50,566 nt of DNA from Bacteroidales bacterium (GTDB taxonomy: Bacteria; Bacteroidota; Bacteroidia; Bacteroidales; UBA932). Where the stretch lies: positions 1 through 50,566 of the forward strand of contig JAFYEM010000019.1 of the NCBI GenBank assembly GCA_017544265.1. Reading direction: 5' to 3'. The position numbers and the translations under genes are program-made. Shown here one piece after another: positions 1 to 8,882 of this stretch (positions are counted from its first letter, which is position 1; each line of letters starts with the position of its first letter). The notes below the pieces were generated by a model. That model saw only the letters and a list, made by a program, of their open reading frames with translations, ran no database searches and was not told the DNA's origin.

Positions 1-794
1 GTTCCCAGACGGAGTCCGTCCAGTTTGCTGCCGGAGTGGTTTGCGAAGTTCCATTTGTGCGGCCAGATTGTGTCGTCGCCGCCGCCTTCCGCCTTGTTGT
101 GCCCCGCAAAGAAGAAAAAGACGTTGTCCAGACGGCTGTCGCCGTCATTGTCGTACTGGGAGAAGTCTATGGATTCATCGATGGCCACCAGCGAACGGTA
201 GAAGAAACTCTCGGCGGAACGGCTGTGGTTCGAAGGGTCTGAGCTGACGAAATCGTCATGGTCGCAGTCCAGGGTGACAGGGCCGACGACATCGAAATCC
301 GGTTGGAATTTCCCGAGTGAATTGTCTATGAAATAGTCTCTTGCTGAACCTGTGGCGCCGCCGGTGCTGTAACCCGGGGCATTGAGCAGCGCGCTGAAGC
401 TGTCCTGGGGGTTGGAAACGGTGAACTTGAGATCGTTCCACTGCACCAGCACAACCAGGAATTTGCCGGTACCGTTGGTGAACGACCGCAGGCTGAAGCC
501 GGGCGATGCGACATTGCCTTCGTTGACACTGCGCCTGAGCGTCCGCGCCGCGCTTATTTCAGCCTGGCCCGGGGCGGGACCGTTGCGGAAGAAGCCGTCC
601 GCATCCCGGACCATGCACTTGCCCCCGGTGTCAGTCATCCAGTTCAGGAACTCGTCTCCGTGCATAACGAGGGTGATTTTGCTTCCGTCCGGCTGCGTTA
701 CGGTAAAGGGCCTCGGCCGGGCGGGGACGGCAGATGCTTCGTAAACGGAGAGCATCGTCATCAATGCTGCTGCAAGTATTTTAATAGCTCTCAT
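1..794 (-). CDS. M6-family metalloprotease, N-terminal part (cut by window start)
   Basis: Only the first 264 codons are present; the gene runs off the left edge. The protein opens with a signal peptide (MRAIKILAAALMTMLSVYEA) and then a prodomain-like stretch with a DGDEFLNW-like segment (MHGDEFLNWMTDTGG). This is followed by the start of an M6/immune-inhibitor-A-like domain: FLVVLVQWNDLKFTV, then LLNAPGYSTGGATGSARDYF and a DNDGDSRLDNVFFFFAGHN stretch. The family is secreted zinc proteases. The zinc HExxH motif should lie beyond the window, so catalytic competence cannot be judged. It is the last visible gene of a four-gene minus-strand operon, 1 nt after the BACON lipoprotein stop. The similarity is to the family pattern I know, not a computed hit. 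Confidence 0.85.
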   Translation of the reverse strand, partial: MRAIKILAAALMTMLSVYEASAVPARPRPFTVTQPDGSKITLVMHGDEFLNWMTDTGGKCMVRDADGFFRNGPAPGQAEISAARTLRRSVNEGNVASPGFSLRSFTNGTGKFLVVLVQWNDLKFTVSNPQDSFSALLNAPGYSTGGATGSARDYFIDNSLGKFQPDFDVVGPVTLDCDHDDFVSSDPSNHSRSAESFFYRSLVAIDESIDFSQYDNDGDSRLDNVFFFFAGHNKAEGGGDDTIWPHKWNFANHSGSKLDGLRLG

Positions 795-795
795 G

Positions 796-2016
796 TTACT
801 TCTTCAGTATCAGTCCGTTATTTTCGCCGTCTTTGAGATAGACAAGTTCTTCAGTGACTCCGACGACCTTGAATTTCCGCGCAGACCGGGCAGGCAGCGC
901 GGTGGAGAAATTCTGGAGTATGTCTATATCGAGCTCATCTCCTTCATTAATATCATTGCCTATGCCGCCGGCGCTGAAGAACGTGCCTGTGGCAGGGTGT
1001 ATGAAGGTTTCATCCCATCTGCCGTCGCGGAAGGCGCAGCAGAGCACGTCCTCCCCGTCGCGCAGCGCCCAGTTCTCCCGGCTGAAGCCATAGACTCCGG
1101 GGACGGTATTGTCCAGGAGATGCTCATGCCAGAGCTGGTGGACATTTATTCTCTGCTCGCCGAGGGCAGATGTGAAGATTATGCATCCGTCGCGGAAACC
1201 GTCGCTGTCGTTGGGGAGTATGTCGAAACTTACCGTCTCGCGGACAAGGGCTTTCGGCTGCACGGTGACAGGGACTATCCAGGGAGCGTCTGCTGTCACG
1301 GAAAAGTCTATGTTCCGGGCTATCTCAAAACTGAGCCTTTCGCCTTCTTCGGCCGCCTCGACATCTCCGCCGCTGAGTATGAAAGCATCTTTCTGGGCCT
1401 GCGAGACCTTGATTCCTGAGGAAAGGGAAAAAGCTTCGTTGGAGAAGGTGAGCACAGCTTCGCGGGGGCTGTAGTCCGTGTTTTCGGCAATCAGGAAACT
1501 GTAGCTGATTATTTCCTCTTTGACTGGCTCTCCGTCGAGGCTTATCCAGTCGCAGCCCTCGGATATGGCAAGTTTGACGGGAACATTGCAGATCAGCGTG
1601 ACTTTCAGGCTGGAGGCTTCGCTGGAGAATACCGCCGGCCTGTCGGTCTTTGCAAAGAGTATTGGATCCACTCCTTCCTGCCGGATTTCAACTTTCCAGA
1701 TATGGGTTTTGGTGGTGAATACTATTTCCCCCTGCCTGGCTTCGATTGTCTCGTTAGGAAGAATCCGGAACACAAGTTCGTAATCAGTGGCCTTGGACGT
1801 GGGTATAATCCATTCTTTTCCCTGCGTGATTTCGCTGGAAAGGCTGAAATCGGAGGTAAGCGAGAAGGTGAAATCGCCGCCCTCAGCTCCGAAAGTTCTC
1901 TGCTGGGAATCTTCTTTGGGAGAACTCTTTCCGGAGATCTCGCCATTTTCTCTTGAAGCGCAGGCGTAAACCGCGACTGCGGCAAGAAGGAAAAACAGTA
2001 TTCTGCGAAGCTGCAT
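796..2016 (-). CDS. BACON-domain surface lipoprotein
   Basis: 406 aa. An N-terminal signal sequence ends in a lipobox (VYAC, Cys19), so the protein is probably a lipoprotein that Bacteroidales export to the cell surface or periplasm. Three repeats of roughly 80 residues (about 42-118, 125-212 and 215-300) have the BACON pattern: a GGDFTFSLTS-type strand, a 'W I' core (GKEWIIP, CDWISL, APWIVP) and a closing strand near RQEG/SQAQ/VHQ. BACON modules are known in Bacteroidetes as carbohydrate- or mucin-associated domains in proteases and glycosidases. The C-terminal 100 residues are not recognised. It sits 1 nt from the M6 protease on one side and 1 nt from the small membrane protein on the other, so co-expression is nearly certain. 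It may act as a partner of the protease. Confidence 0.8.
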   Translation of the reverse strand: MQLRRILFFLLAAVAVYACASRENGEISGKSSPKEDSQQRTFGAEGGDFTFSLTSDFSLSSEITQGKEWIIPTSKATDYELVFRILPNETIEARQGEIVFTTKTHIWKVEIRQEGVDPILFAKTDRPAVFSSEASSLKVTLICNVPVKLAISEGCDWISLDGEPVKEEIISYSFLIAENTDYSPREAVLTFSNEAFSLSSGIKVSQAQKDAFILSGGDVEAAEEGERLSFEIARNIDFSVTADAPWIVPVTVQPKALVRETVSFDILPNDSDGFRDGCIIFTSALGEQRINVHQLWHEHLLDNTVPGVYGFSRENWALRDGEDVLCCAFRDGRWDETFIHPATGTFFSAGGIGNDINEGDELDIDILQNFSTALPARSARKFKVVGVTEELVYLKDGENNGLILKK

Positions 2017-2017
2017 A

Positions 2018-2563
2018 TCAGAATTTGTAGCTTAGGCCGAGGCCGCCGGGGGTGAAGCTGAGTTCGAGCACCGGCTCGGGGGCGGTGGAGAAACGGTTTA
2101 TTCTATTGACTGTGTTGTTCAATTTCTTTACACCGGCGCAGTGGAGCGGAATACCGGCCGCCACCATCAATATGCCTGAGAGGCTCATGGCAAGCCCCGC
2201 GGTCATATACGGAGTGGTGGAACTGACTACATTGTCGGCGCCTTGCTGCCCTGCGATGGGCGCGGCGATGATTACACCCGCCAGAGTGCCGGCGCTGGAA
2301 ATCAGGAACATGATTGAACCGGAAACGGCAAGAGCCGAGCCGGTTATCCAGGTGCCCATCCCCCAGCCTCGAAGATGGGCTCCAGTCCTCCAGTCTTTCT
2401 CCAGCCCGGTTCTGGCGAGTATGCTGTCCTGGACTGCCCAGGGAATCTTGATATTGTTTTCAGTGAGACGGATGCCTTTGTGGGAATACTGCACAGGAGC
2501 AATCTGGGCGCCTGCCTGGATGCCCATGCATAGAAGCGCAAACAGTAAAACCAGTTTTTTCAT
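2018..2563 (-). CDS. Small exported/membrane protein of unknown function
   Basis: 181 aa, not recognised as a named family. It has a clear signal peptide (MKKLVLLFALLCMGIQAGAQ) and a short polar region. Two hydrophobic stretches follow, about residues 75-105 (GSALAVSGSIMFLISSAG) and 120-140 (AGLAMSLSGILMVAAGIPL). The end (LELSFTPGGLGLSYKF) resembles the final beta-strand of an outer-membrane protein, with a terminal Phe. Bacteroidales carry many proteins of this layout. Its start codon overlaps the DJ-1 gene stop (ATGA) and its stop lies 1 nt before the BACON gene. No function is proposed. Confidence 0.75.
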   Translation of the reverse strand: MKKLVLLFALLCMGIQAGAQIAPVQYSHKGIRLTENNIKIPWAVQDSILARTGLEKDWRTGAHLRGWGMGTWITGSALAVSGSIMFLISSAGTLAGVIIAAPIAGQQGADNVVSSTTPYMTAGLAMSLSGILMVAAGIPLHCAGVKKLNNTVNRINRFSTAPEPVLELSFTPGGLGLSYKF

Positions 2564-3123
2564 AACATCAGTCCGGAAAGTACTTTTTCAACTGCGGCCC
2601 TGCCCTTGACGGATTCGAGAATGGCGAGGCCGAAAGCAATGGCATGACCGGCTCCGCGGCCGGTAATCATGTTCCCGTCAGTGACGGCGGGTTCGGGGGT
2701 ATATACAGCGCCTTTGGCGATGAGACTGTCCTGGAAGCCGTCGAAGCAGGTGAAACGGCGGCCTTCGAGTCTGTCCAGCTGCGAGAGCACGAGGCCCGGA
2801 GCGGCGCAGATGGCAGCCACCCTGCCGCCTGAGTTCCAGTGTGTGTAGGTGAGTTCCATCAATGCTTTGTGGGCTGCGAGATTCTTCGATCCCGGCATTC
2901 CGCCGGGGAAAACGAGGATGTCCTCCCTGTCCGGGACAGGCCCGTCCGCGAATTCTTCCCATGTGCAGTCTGCGAATACTCCCTGCCCGTGGGAAGAGCA
3001 TACCATCACGTCTTCATTCATGGAAACGGTGCTGACGGAGACGCCACCCCTGAGCAGGACATCTCTTGTGCCGAGGGCTTCCATATCTTCGAAACCGTCG
3101 GCGAGAAAAATAAAACAAGCCAT
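2560..3123 (-). CDS. DJ-1/PfpI-family protein (YajL/DJ-1-like)
   Basis: 187 aa from the start MACFIFLADGFEDMEALG. An in-frame ATG 21 nt upstream would add MGVFFFK, which is not typical of the family. The fold signature is clear: the glutamate of GFEDME (Glu15) and the nucleophile elbow AAICAAPG, with the cysteine at residue 106, the same number as in human DJ-1. Family members act as chaperones or glyoxalase/deglycase-like enzymes in the cytoplasm, and the exact reaction is debated. It is the first gene of the minus-strand operon leading to secreted proteins, and a Bacteroidetes -7 box lies just upstream. The link with BACON and M6 proteins may be only transcriptional. Confidence 0.88.
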   Translation of the reverse strand: MACFIFLADGFEDMEALGTRDVLLRGGVSVSTVSMNEDVMVCSSHGQGVFADCTWEEFADGPVPDREDILVFPGGMPGSKNLAAHKALMELTYTHWNSGGRVAAICAAPGLVLSQLDRLEGRRFTCFDGFQDSLIAKGAVYTPEPAVTDGNMITGRGAGHAIAFGLAILESVKGRAAVEKVLSGLML

Positions 3124-3141
3124 CTTGAAAAAAAATACTCC

Positions 3142-3149
3142 CAAATATA
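3142..3149 (-). promoter_or_regulatory. Bacteroidetes -7 box for the DJ-1/BACON/M6 operon
   Basis: On the minus strand the bases read TATATTTG, matching TAnnTTTG, about 20 nt before the DJ-1 start codon. I see no convincing TTTG -33 element at the usual distance, so this is a partial match in an A/T-rich divergent gap (3124-3199). Confidence 0.4.
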
Positions 3150-3199
3150 GTTTTTTTTTGAAAAATTTCCGTTATTTGTAAAGATAAACCAATCAAAAG

Positions 3200-5254
3200 A
3201 TGAAACGAATAATACTTTTCCTCTCACTTTCCGCAATTGCTCTTTCGCTGAGTGCCGCTCCTGTCATCACCAAGGAGCGTAAAGAGCGGGCTGCATCCAT
3301 TGTTTCAAAGATGACTGTCGAAGAGAAAATCGACCTTATCTCCGGCAAGATAGACGGATTCAAGACCCACGGCATTCCCCGGCTCGGGATACCCTGCATC
3401 CGCATGGCTGACGGTCCCCAGGGTGTGCGTAACGTGGACGGAAAGAATATCCAGAGTACTTTCTTCCCCTGCGGTATTTCCGCGGCGGCGTCGTGGAACC
3501 GTGAGGCAGTGAGGGGAATGGGCGCCGGCATCGGCAGTGCTGCTAAAGCCCACGGAGTGCAGATTATGCTCGGCCCGGGCGTAAATATCTATCGCAGCGC
3601 CCTCTGCGGCCGTAATTTCGAATATTTCGGAGAGGATCCTTTCCTTGCCGCCGAAACTGCCCTCAATTATATAGAAGGCATGCAGGATGAAGGCGTCATG
3701 GCCACGATTAAACACTTCGCCCTGAACCAGCAGGAATACGACCGTCACGGAGTCAGCTCCAACGCGGACGAGCGTACCATCAACGAACTTTATTTCCCGA
3801 CCTTCCGCAAGGCCGTCGAGAAAGGTAATGTCGCGGCCGTCATGACCAGCTACAATCTCGTCAACGGTACCCATGCGGCCGAGAATCCATGGCTGGTGAA
3901 GGAGAATCTCCGCAAATGGGGCTTCGACGGCATTGTGATGAGCGACTGGATTTCCTCCTATAGCACCGTAAACTTCATGACCGGCGGTGTGGACCTTGAA
4001 ATGCCGCGCAGCTATGTCTCCAACCAGAAAGCCGTGAAGGCGCTTCTCGAGAACGGCGTGGTGACCGAAGCGGACCTGAATGAAAAATGCCAGAACATAC
4101 TTCAGAGTTTCATCGCCTATGGTTTCCTTGACAATTCCCTGGAAGCGGACCCGTCGGCTGAGGACCCCGCAGTATCCCGCAGGCGTGCCTATGACATCGC
4201 GATCGAAGGTCCGGTGCTCCTCAAGAACGAAGGAAACCTGCTTCCCCTGAAGCCCGGCAAAGATGTAATTGCCGTAATCGGCCCCAACGCCAATATCATC
4301 CCCTGCGGCGGCGGCTCCGGCTGGGTCAATCCCGAGGACGGCAAGGCAGTGACTCTCGCGGAGGGCCTGCTTCGTCTGGGAAAGAAATGGAATGTCCAGC
4401 TCATGGGTACTCCCCAGCCCGATATTCTCAAAAAAGCGGCGGCCGTAATTGTATGTATTGGATTTGACAACCTCAGCGAAACTGAGGGCAAGGACCGCAA
4501 ATACACTCTTCCCAAGGGTCAGGATGAACTGGTCGAGAACGTAGCGTCGTACAATAAGAATGTAATAGTGGTCGTGAATTCCGGCGGAGAGTTCAGCCTA
4601 ACCAGGTGGGAAGGCAAGGTCAAGGCCATCATCATGGACTGGTATCCCGGCCAGGAGGGCGGCAACGCCCTTGCCGACATCGTAAGCGGCAAGGTCTCTC
4701 CTTCCGGCAAGCTTCCCTTCACCTTCTGGGGAGAGTGCGAGAAGAACCCTGCCCAGAAATGGTATGAGGCAGCTCCGCTCCACCCCAGGGCCAGCCGCGA
4801 CCGCTATCCTTTCACCACTTATGGCGAGGGTATTTTCCTCGGATACCGCGGAGTGGAGCACTTCGGAGTGCAGCCCCTCTATCCCTTCGGCTTCGGTCTC
4901 AGCTACGGCTCCTTTGACTACAGCGACCTCTCCGTGATTCCTGCAGGTGACGGCTTCGACGTGAGTTTCTCTGTCCGAAACAGCGGAAAGGCAGACGCAA
5001 AAGAGGTAGCCGAGGTCTATGTCGCCCCTAAGAACCCTTCCCTGATGCGTCCTGCAAAGGAACTCAAGGGTTATGACAAGAAGCTGATTGCAAAAGGCAA
5101 ATCCGTACGCTACACCATCCATCTTGACGCGGATGCTTTCAAGGTCTATGACACTGCAATCCATGCCTGGCGCACAGATCCCGGAAAATATGAAATCCAG
5201 ATCGGCTCATCCTCCGCAGACATCCGCCTGAGCGCCTCCGTGGAGGTGCGTTAA
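3200..5254 (+). CDS. Secreted glycoside hydrolase family 3 (beta-glucosidase type)
   Basis: 684 aa. It begins with a signal peptide (MKRIILFLSLSAIALSLSAA) and continues with a GH3 N-terminal barrel: MTVEEKIDLISG, then RMADGPQGVRN, then ATIKHFALNQQE. The catalytic nucleophile aspartate is in IVMSDWISS (Asp249). A GH3 C-terminal alpha/beta sandwich follows (PVLLKNEGNLLPL, VIGPNAN, YPGQEGGNALADI). A fibronectin III-like tail ends the protein (YPFGFGLSYG onward, about residue 565 to the end). No PA14 insert is apparent, and the length fits the short form of the family. It should hydrolyse beta-linked oligosaccharides in the periplasm; the exact substrate cannot be read from sequence. It precedes the MscS gene by 10 nt, so the two are probably co-transcribed. 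Confidence 0.93.
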   Translation: MKRIILFLSLSAIALSLSAAPVITKERKERAASIVSKMTVEEKIDLISGKIDGFKTHGIPRLGIPCIRMADGPQGVRNVDGKNIQSTFFPCGISAAASWNREAVRGMGAGIGSAAKAHGVQIMLGPGVNIYRSALCGRNFEYFGEDPFLAAETALNYIEGMQDEGVMATIKHFALNQQEYDRHGVSSNADERTINELYFPTFRKAVEKGNVAAVMTSYNLVNGTHAAENPWLVKENLRKWGFDGIVMSDWISSYSTVNFMTGGVDLEMPRSYVSNQKAVKALLENGVVTEADLNEKCQNILQSFIAYGFLDNSLEADPSAEDPAVSRRRAYDIAIEGPVLLKNEGNLLPLKPGKDVIAVIGPNANIIPCGGGSGWVNPEDGKAVTLAEGLLRLGKKWNVQLMGTPQPDILKKAAAVIVCIGFDNLSETEGKDRKYTLPKGQDELVENVASYNKNVIVVVNSGGEFSLTRWEGKVKAIIMDWYPGQEGGNALADIVSGKVSPSGKLPFTFWGECEKNPAQKWYEAAPLHPRASRDRYPFTTYGEGIFLGYRGVEHFGVQPLYPFGFGLSYGSFDYSDLSVIPAGDGFDVSFSVRNSGKADAKEVAEVYVAPKNPSLMRPAKELKGYDKKLIAKGKSVRYTIHLDADAFKVYDTAIHAWRTDPGKYEIQIGSSSADIRLSASVEVR

Positions 5255-5264
5255 TACGCGGATC

Positions 5265-7808
5265 ATGAAGAAAAAAATACTGCTCTTCGCGGCGGCCCTG
5301 CTGCTTGCCGCAATTCCCACATTCGCTGTCCTCAGCGAAGATAATCTGGCAGGTACGCTCTCGGTTCTCAGGTATGAACTTCGCAGCGCCTGCGAGTCCC
5401 GTGCGGAGTTCTCCAAGCGCATGAAGAGCCGCGGCGACAGGCAGCACGCCCGCCTCGTGTCCATGATGCAGCGGAGCAACGAACTATCGCTGATGCTCTA
5501 TTCGCAGAAACAGGACTATACCTTCGACATGACCTATGCGCTCAACGAGGTGTCCAAGCAGTACGAGGAGTTCTCTTCGCGCAAGCTGCCCTTCGACGAC
5601 ATCCTGAGGCGTCTGGACATAGATATAGACCGCTATGACCGCCTTGTGCATACCCTTCGCAGCCTGCCCCCTTCCTCGGTCATGGAGTATGTGGACAGTG
5701 CCGGAAGAGTGAATTATCTCGCCGCGCATCAGCACCCTGCGCTAACCTACGGGGAACAGGAGCGCCCGTTCCAGCTGGATTCGGCGGGAATCGCTGACCG
5801 CGACAGCTGCATCGTCTATGCAAAATGGCTGCTGGATGACTGTCTGCAGCAGAAAGAGAGGCTGGTGCGGGATTCCACTCATTACCAGGAGACCGCCGAC
5901 ATGCTGAAATCCGCTTATGACTATGCGCAGGAACGTTACAAGAATGTCCAGACCAAGATTTTCATAGACGGTCAGTCAGATTATGCAACCATCGTCGGCC
6001 AGTTCGGCCGCTACTGGCACCAGGCTGTGTCTGACGCCACCGACAAATACAGCCGTGACCCCAATGGAGATGTCCACAGCCAGTGGAGGGGGCCTATGGT
6101 CGCCGGTTTCGGCATTTTCGTGCTGTTCTATCTGATTGTTTCGGGAGTTATAGCCTCGGTGCTTGTGGCCGTGCTTCGACGCCGCGGACGTTTCGCCGCC
6201 AAGACCTATTTCCAGAACAACTCCTTCGCGATGGTGCTGATTGCAACTGTGGTCATTTTCGCAATTTCCACAATGTTTGCTGCGGCACTGTCCTCCCAGC
6301 ACTTCTTCTCCATGGCAGCAGCCCTGCTGATAGAATTCGCCTGGATGCTTGCGGCAATCCTGATTTCGCTGGTAATCCGCTACAAGGGCTCGTCCGTGAA
6401 AAAGGGCTTCGGCATGTACGTTCCCGTCATGCTTATGAGTCTGGTGGTCATTGCCCTCCGCATCGCCTTTGTCCCCAACAGCCTTATAAACATCATCTTC
6501 CCGCCTGTGCTGCTGATTACGACCGCAGTCCAGGGACTGGTGCTGTTCAGACTCGGCCGGAAGGTCAGGGGCGGCGACCGCATCTTCGGCTGGGTATCCT
6601 TCGCAGTCATGATTCTCACCTCGGCAGTGGCCTTCAGGGGCTATGTCCTGCTGGGCATCCAGCTGCTTATATGGTGGTTCTTCCTCTTGACCCTGCTTCA
6701 GACCATAACCGCCGTCTATGACCTCCTGGACATGTTCTATCACAGCCATATCCGGAATTCCACGGCGGCATACATAAAGAATCATCCGGACCGTCCGCAC
6801 CGCACTGACGAAGACCTGATTGCAGTGACCTGGTTCCATTCCCTTGTGAAAAAGGCCCTGCTTCCCATGGCGATAGTAATATCCATACCGCTCAGTCTGT
6901 TCATGGCTTCCGGGGTATTCGACCTGAAGGGAATCTTCGCGAATTACTACAGCTATCCCTTCCTCAATGTGGAAGGTTATGTGAGCCTTTCCTTCTCCAG
7001 AATAATCCTTGTCGTGTGCTTGTATTTCGTTTTCGGCTATCTGAACTACCTTTTCGGAGCACTCTACCGCCAGTGGAAAATCAGCGAAATACTCTCCAAA
7101 TCATCCGGCGGCTATTTCAATGAGAACGAAGTGAACTTCACCCTTGCCCGGCATATCATAGGCATAATCCTGTGGAGCGTCTATGTAATTTCACTGTTCG
7201 TCCTGCTCAGTATTCCAACTACTGCCGTCAAGGTCATAGGCGCGGGACTTGCCACTGGTCTGGGCTTCGCCATGAAGGATATACTTAACAACTTCTTCTA
7301 CGGGGTCCAGCTGATGTCCGGCCGCCTGAGGGTAGGGGATTATGTGGAGTGTGACGGAGTCCGGGGAAAGGTGGACAGCATAAGCTATCAGAGCACGCAG
7401 ATCATTGCTTCAGACGGCTCCGTGATGGCTTTTCCCAACGCCACGCTTTTCAACAAGAATTTCAAGAACCTGACGCGCAACCACGGCTACGAACTGCTTT
7501 CCTTCGAGGTGGGCGTTAAATACGGCTCCTCTGTGGAGCAGGTCCGGGATATCATTCTCGCCGCGATGCAGCCGCTCTGCATCAAGGACAAGTACGGACG
7601 GGAGATAGTGGAGCCGAAGTTCGGCATAGAGGTCCGCTTCAAGGAGTTCGGCGACAACAGCGTAAACCTGCAGATTCTTCTGTACACCACCGTGGAAGAG
7701 CATTTCTCCTTTGCTGCGAAAGCTAAGGAACTGATATACATAGCGTTGAATGACAATGGAATAGAAATTCCATTCCCGCAGAGAGATGTTCATATCAAAA
7801 ACGATTGA
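5265..7808 (+). CDS. Large MscS-family mechanosensitive ion channel
   Basis: 847 aa, far longer than E. coli MscS (about 286 aa) and closer to the large MscK/MscM-like members. A signal peptide precedes a periplasmic, coiled-coil-like region (residues about 25-270). Then comes a series of hydrophobic segments from about residue 277 (GFGIFVLFYLIVSG) onward. The pore and MscS signature lie near residues 655-690 (GAGLATGLGFAMKDILNN, then GRLRVGDYVECDGVRGKV), followed by the cytoplasmic beta and alpha/beta domains. These channels open on membrane tension and release solutes during hypo-osmotic shock. It lies directly behind the GH3 gene, and repeat element A follows the stop codon by a few bases and probably ends the transcript. 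Confidence 0.93.
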   Translation: MKKKILLFAAALLLAAIPTFAVLSEDNLAGTLSVLRYELRSACESRAEFSKRMKSRGDRQHARLVSMMQRSNELSLMLYSQKQDYTFDMTYALNEVSKQYEEFSSRKLPFDDILRRLDIDIDRYDRLVHTLRSLPPSSVMEYVDSAGRVNYLAAHQHPALTYGEQERPFQLDSAGIADRDSCIVYAKWLLDDCLQQKERLVRDSTHYQETADMLKSAYDYAQERYKNVQTKIFIDGQSDYATIVGQFGRYWHQAVSDATDKYSRDPNGDVHSQWRGPMVAGFGIFVLFYLIVSGVIASVLVAVLRRRGRFAAKTYFQNNSFAMVLIATVVIFAISTMFAAALSSQHFFSMAAALLIEFAWMLAAILISLVIRYKGSSVKKGFGMYVPVMLMSLVVIALRIAFVPNSLINIIFPPVLLITTAVQGLVLFRLGRKVRGGDRIFGWVSFAVMILTSAVAFRGYVLLGIQLLIWWFFLLTLLQTITAVYDLLDMFYHSHIRNSTAAYIKNHPDRPHRTDEDLIAVTWFHSLVKKALLPMAIVISIPLSLFMASGVFDLKGIFANYYSYPFLNVEGYVSLSFSRIILVVCLYFVFGYLNYLFGALYRQWKISEILSKSSGGYFNENEVNFTLARHIIGIILWSVYVISLFVLLSIPTTAVKVIGAGLATGLGFAMKDILNNFFYGVQLMSGRLRVGDYVECDGVRGKVDSISYQSTQIIASDGSVMAFPNATLFNKNFKNLTRNHGYELLSFEVGVKYGSSVEQVRDIILAAMQPLCIKDKYGREIVEPKFGIEVRFKEFGDNSVNLQILLYTTVEEHFSFAAKAKELIYIALNDNGIEIPFPQRDVHIKND

Positions 7809-7814
7809 TACGAT

Positions 7815-7943
7815 GAAAAAATTACCTGCATCGCTTTCATCGCCTGTGCCACCCTCGGCACCATAAGAGGGAGGGGCCCAACGCAGTTGGGAGGGGTCGC
7901 CTGGAAGGCGACGGTTAGATGAAAGCGATGCAGGTATTTTTTC
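7815..7943 (+). repeat. Repeat element A: GGGAGGGG-hairpin core inside a long terminator-like stem
   Basis: Outer arms 7815-7840 and 7919-7943 are reverse complements with one bulged base. The left arm starts with an A-run and the right arm ends in a T-run, so the whole can act as a two-way intrinsic terminator. The 74-nt core (7841-7914) holds three hairpins: GTGCC/GGCAC (7846-7861), CCCAAC/GTTGGG (7877-7891) and TCGCCT/AGGCGA (7897-7911). The second and third are each preceded by GGGAGGGG (7869-7876 and 7889-7896). The core matches element C at 72 of 74 positions, whereas the arms do not match. It lies between the MscS gene and the DMT transporter, both on the plus strand. Confidence 0.85.
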
Positions 7944-7970
7944 ACAATAACTGAATGTATTATATTATTG

Positions 7971-8858
7971 ATGAAGTGTAAGGTTTCAGCGTACCTGGCA
8001 GCTGTCGGCACTGTGCTGCTATGGGGAATGTCCTACATCTGGGCGGACAGATTATTGGAGGCGGGGATTCCCGTTGAGTTTTTCGTACCGGTGAGAACTC
8101 TTCTCGCCGGAGTCCTGCTGCTGATTTTGAACCTGATAGCAGGGCTGGACATGAGGCTGAGGCGGAAGGATATCTGGCGCTTCGCACTGCTGTCCCTGTG
8201 CATGCCTTTCGTGTACTTCATTGCCGAGACCTACGGCCTGGGACTCACTGAATCTCCGACCATCACTTCCCTCGTGATAGCGACCAACCCGCTTTTCGCG
8301 ATGATGGCCGGGATTTTCATTTTTAAGGAAAAATTCGGCTGGAAGAATATCCTTGGCGTGTTCATCACTCTCGCCGGCCTATGGCTGGTGACATGGACCC
8401 AGTCGTCCACGGGGCAGTATTTCATTGCCGGCATACTGATTCTGTTCATTGCCGTCATTTCGGAAGTCAGCCAGATTGCCTTCACAAAGTCTCTTTCCGA
8501 GTCCTATTCGCCATCGGTGATCGTGATGTACCAGTTCCTGCTCGGCGCGGTGCTTTTCCTGCCCCTTTTCCTGACAAAAGGCATTGCCGCTTACGACGCC
8601 GGAGTTTACCTTTCCTGGAAAGTCATGTATCCCACCCTGGCTCTGGCGCTGCTTTGTTCCGCCACTGCCTTCTCCATCTGGGCCTATGCCATAAAACATC
8701 TCGGGGTGGCGCGCACCAGCGTCTTCCTCGCCGTGGTGCCGCTGGTCACAGCTGTGCTGTCCTTCCTTTTCGGCGACGAAGTCCTTTCGCTGTGGCAGTG
8801 GGCGGGACTTGCCGTCGCCATGGGCGGAATACTTTTGACTCAGATGAAAACTACATAG
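7971..8858 (+). CDS. DMT-superfamily (EamA) inner-membrane transporter
   Basis: 295 aa from ATG 7971; a TTG two codons earlier is less likely. The protein is almost wholly hydrophobic, with about ten membrane segments in two homologous EamA halves. Recognisable stretches are VLLWGMSYIWADRLL at the start, ITSLVIATNPLFAMMAGIF in the first half and LFGDEVLSLWQWAGLAVAMGGILL at the end. EamA proteins export or import small metabolites, and the substrate cannot be predicted from sequence. It stands 24 nt before the arginine-deiminase-type gene, so it might move an amino acid or an intermediate of that pathway; this is inference from position only. Confidence 0.88.
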   Translation: MKCKVSAYLAAVGTVLLWGMSYIWADRLLEAGIPVEFFVPVRTLLAGVLLLILNLIAGLDMRLRRKDIWRFALLSLCMPFVYFIAETYGLGLTESPTITSLVIATNPLFAMMAGIFIFKEKFGWKNILGVFITLAGLWLVTWTQSSTGQYFIAGILILFIAVISEVSQIAFTKSLSESYSPSVIVMYQFLLGAVLFLPLFLTKGIAAYDAGVYLSWKVMYPTLALALLCSATAFSIWAYAIKHLGVARTSVFLAVVPLVTAVLSFLFGDEVLSLWQWAGLAVAMGGILLTQMKTT

Positions 8859-8882
8859 ACAATTTATACTACCACATAATTT

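Noticed and set aside
7815-7943. Element A as a classic MITE with terminal inverted repeats
   Set aside because: The inverted arms are not conserved between copies A-D, and no target-site duplication is obvious outside them; only the inner core is shared.
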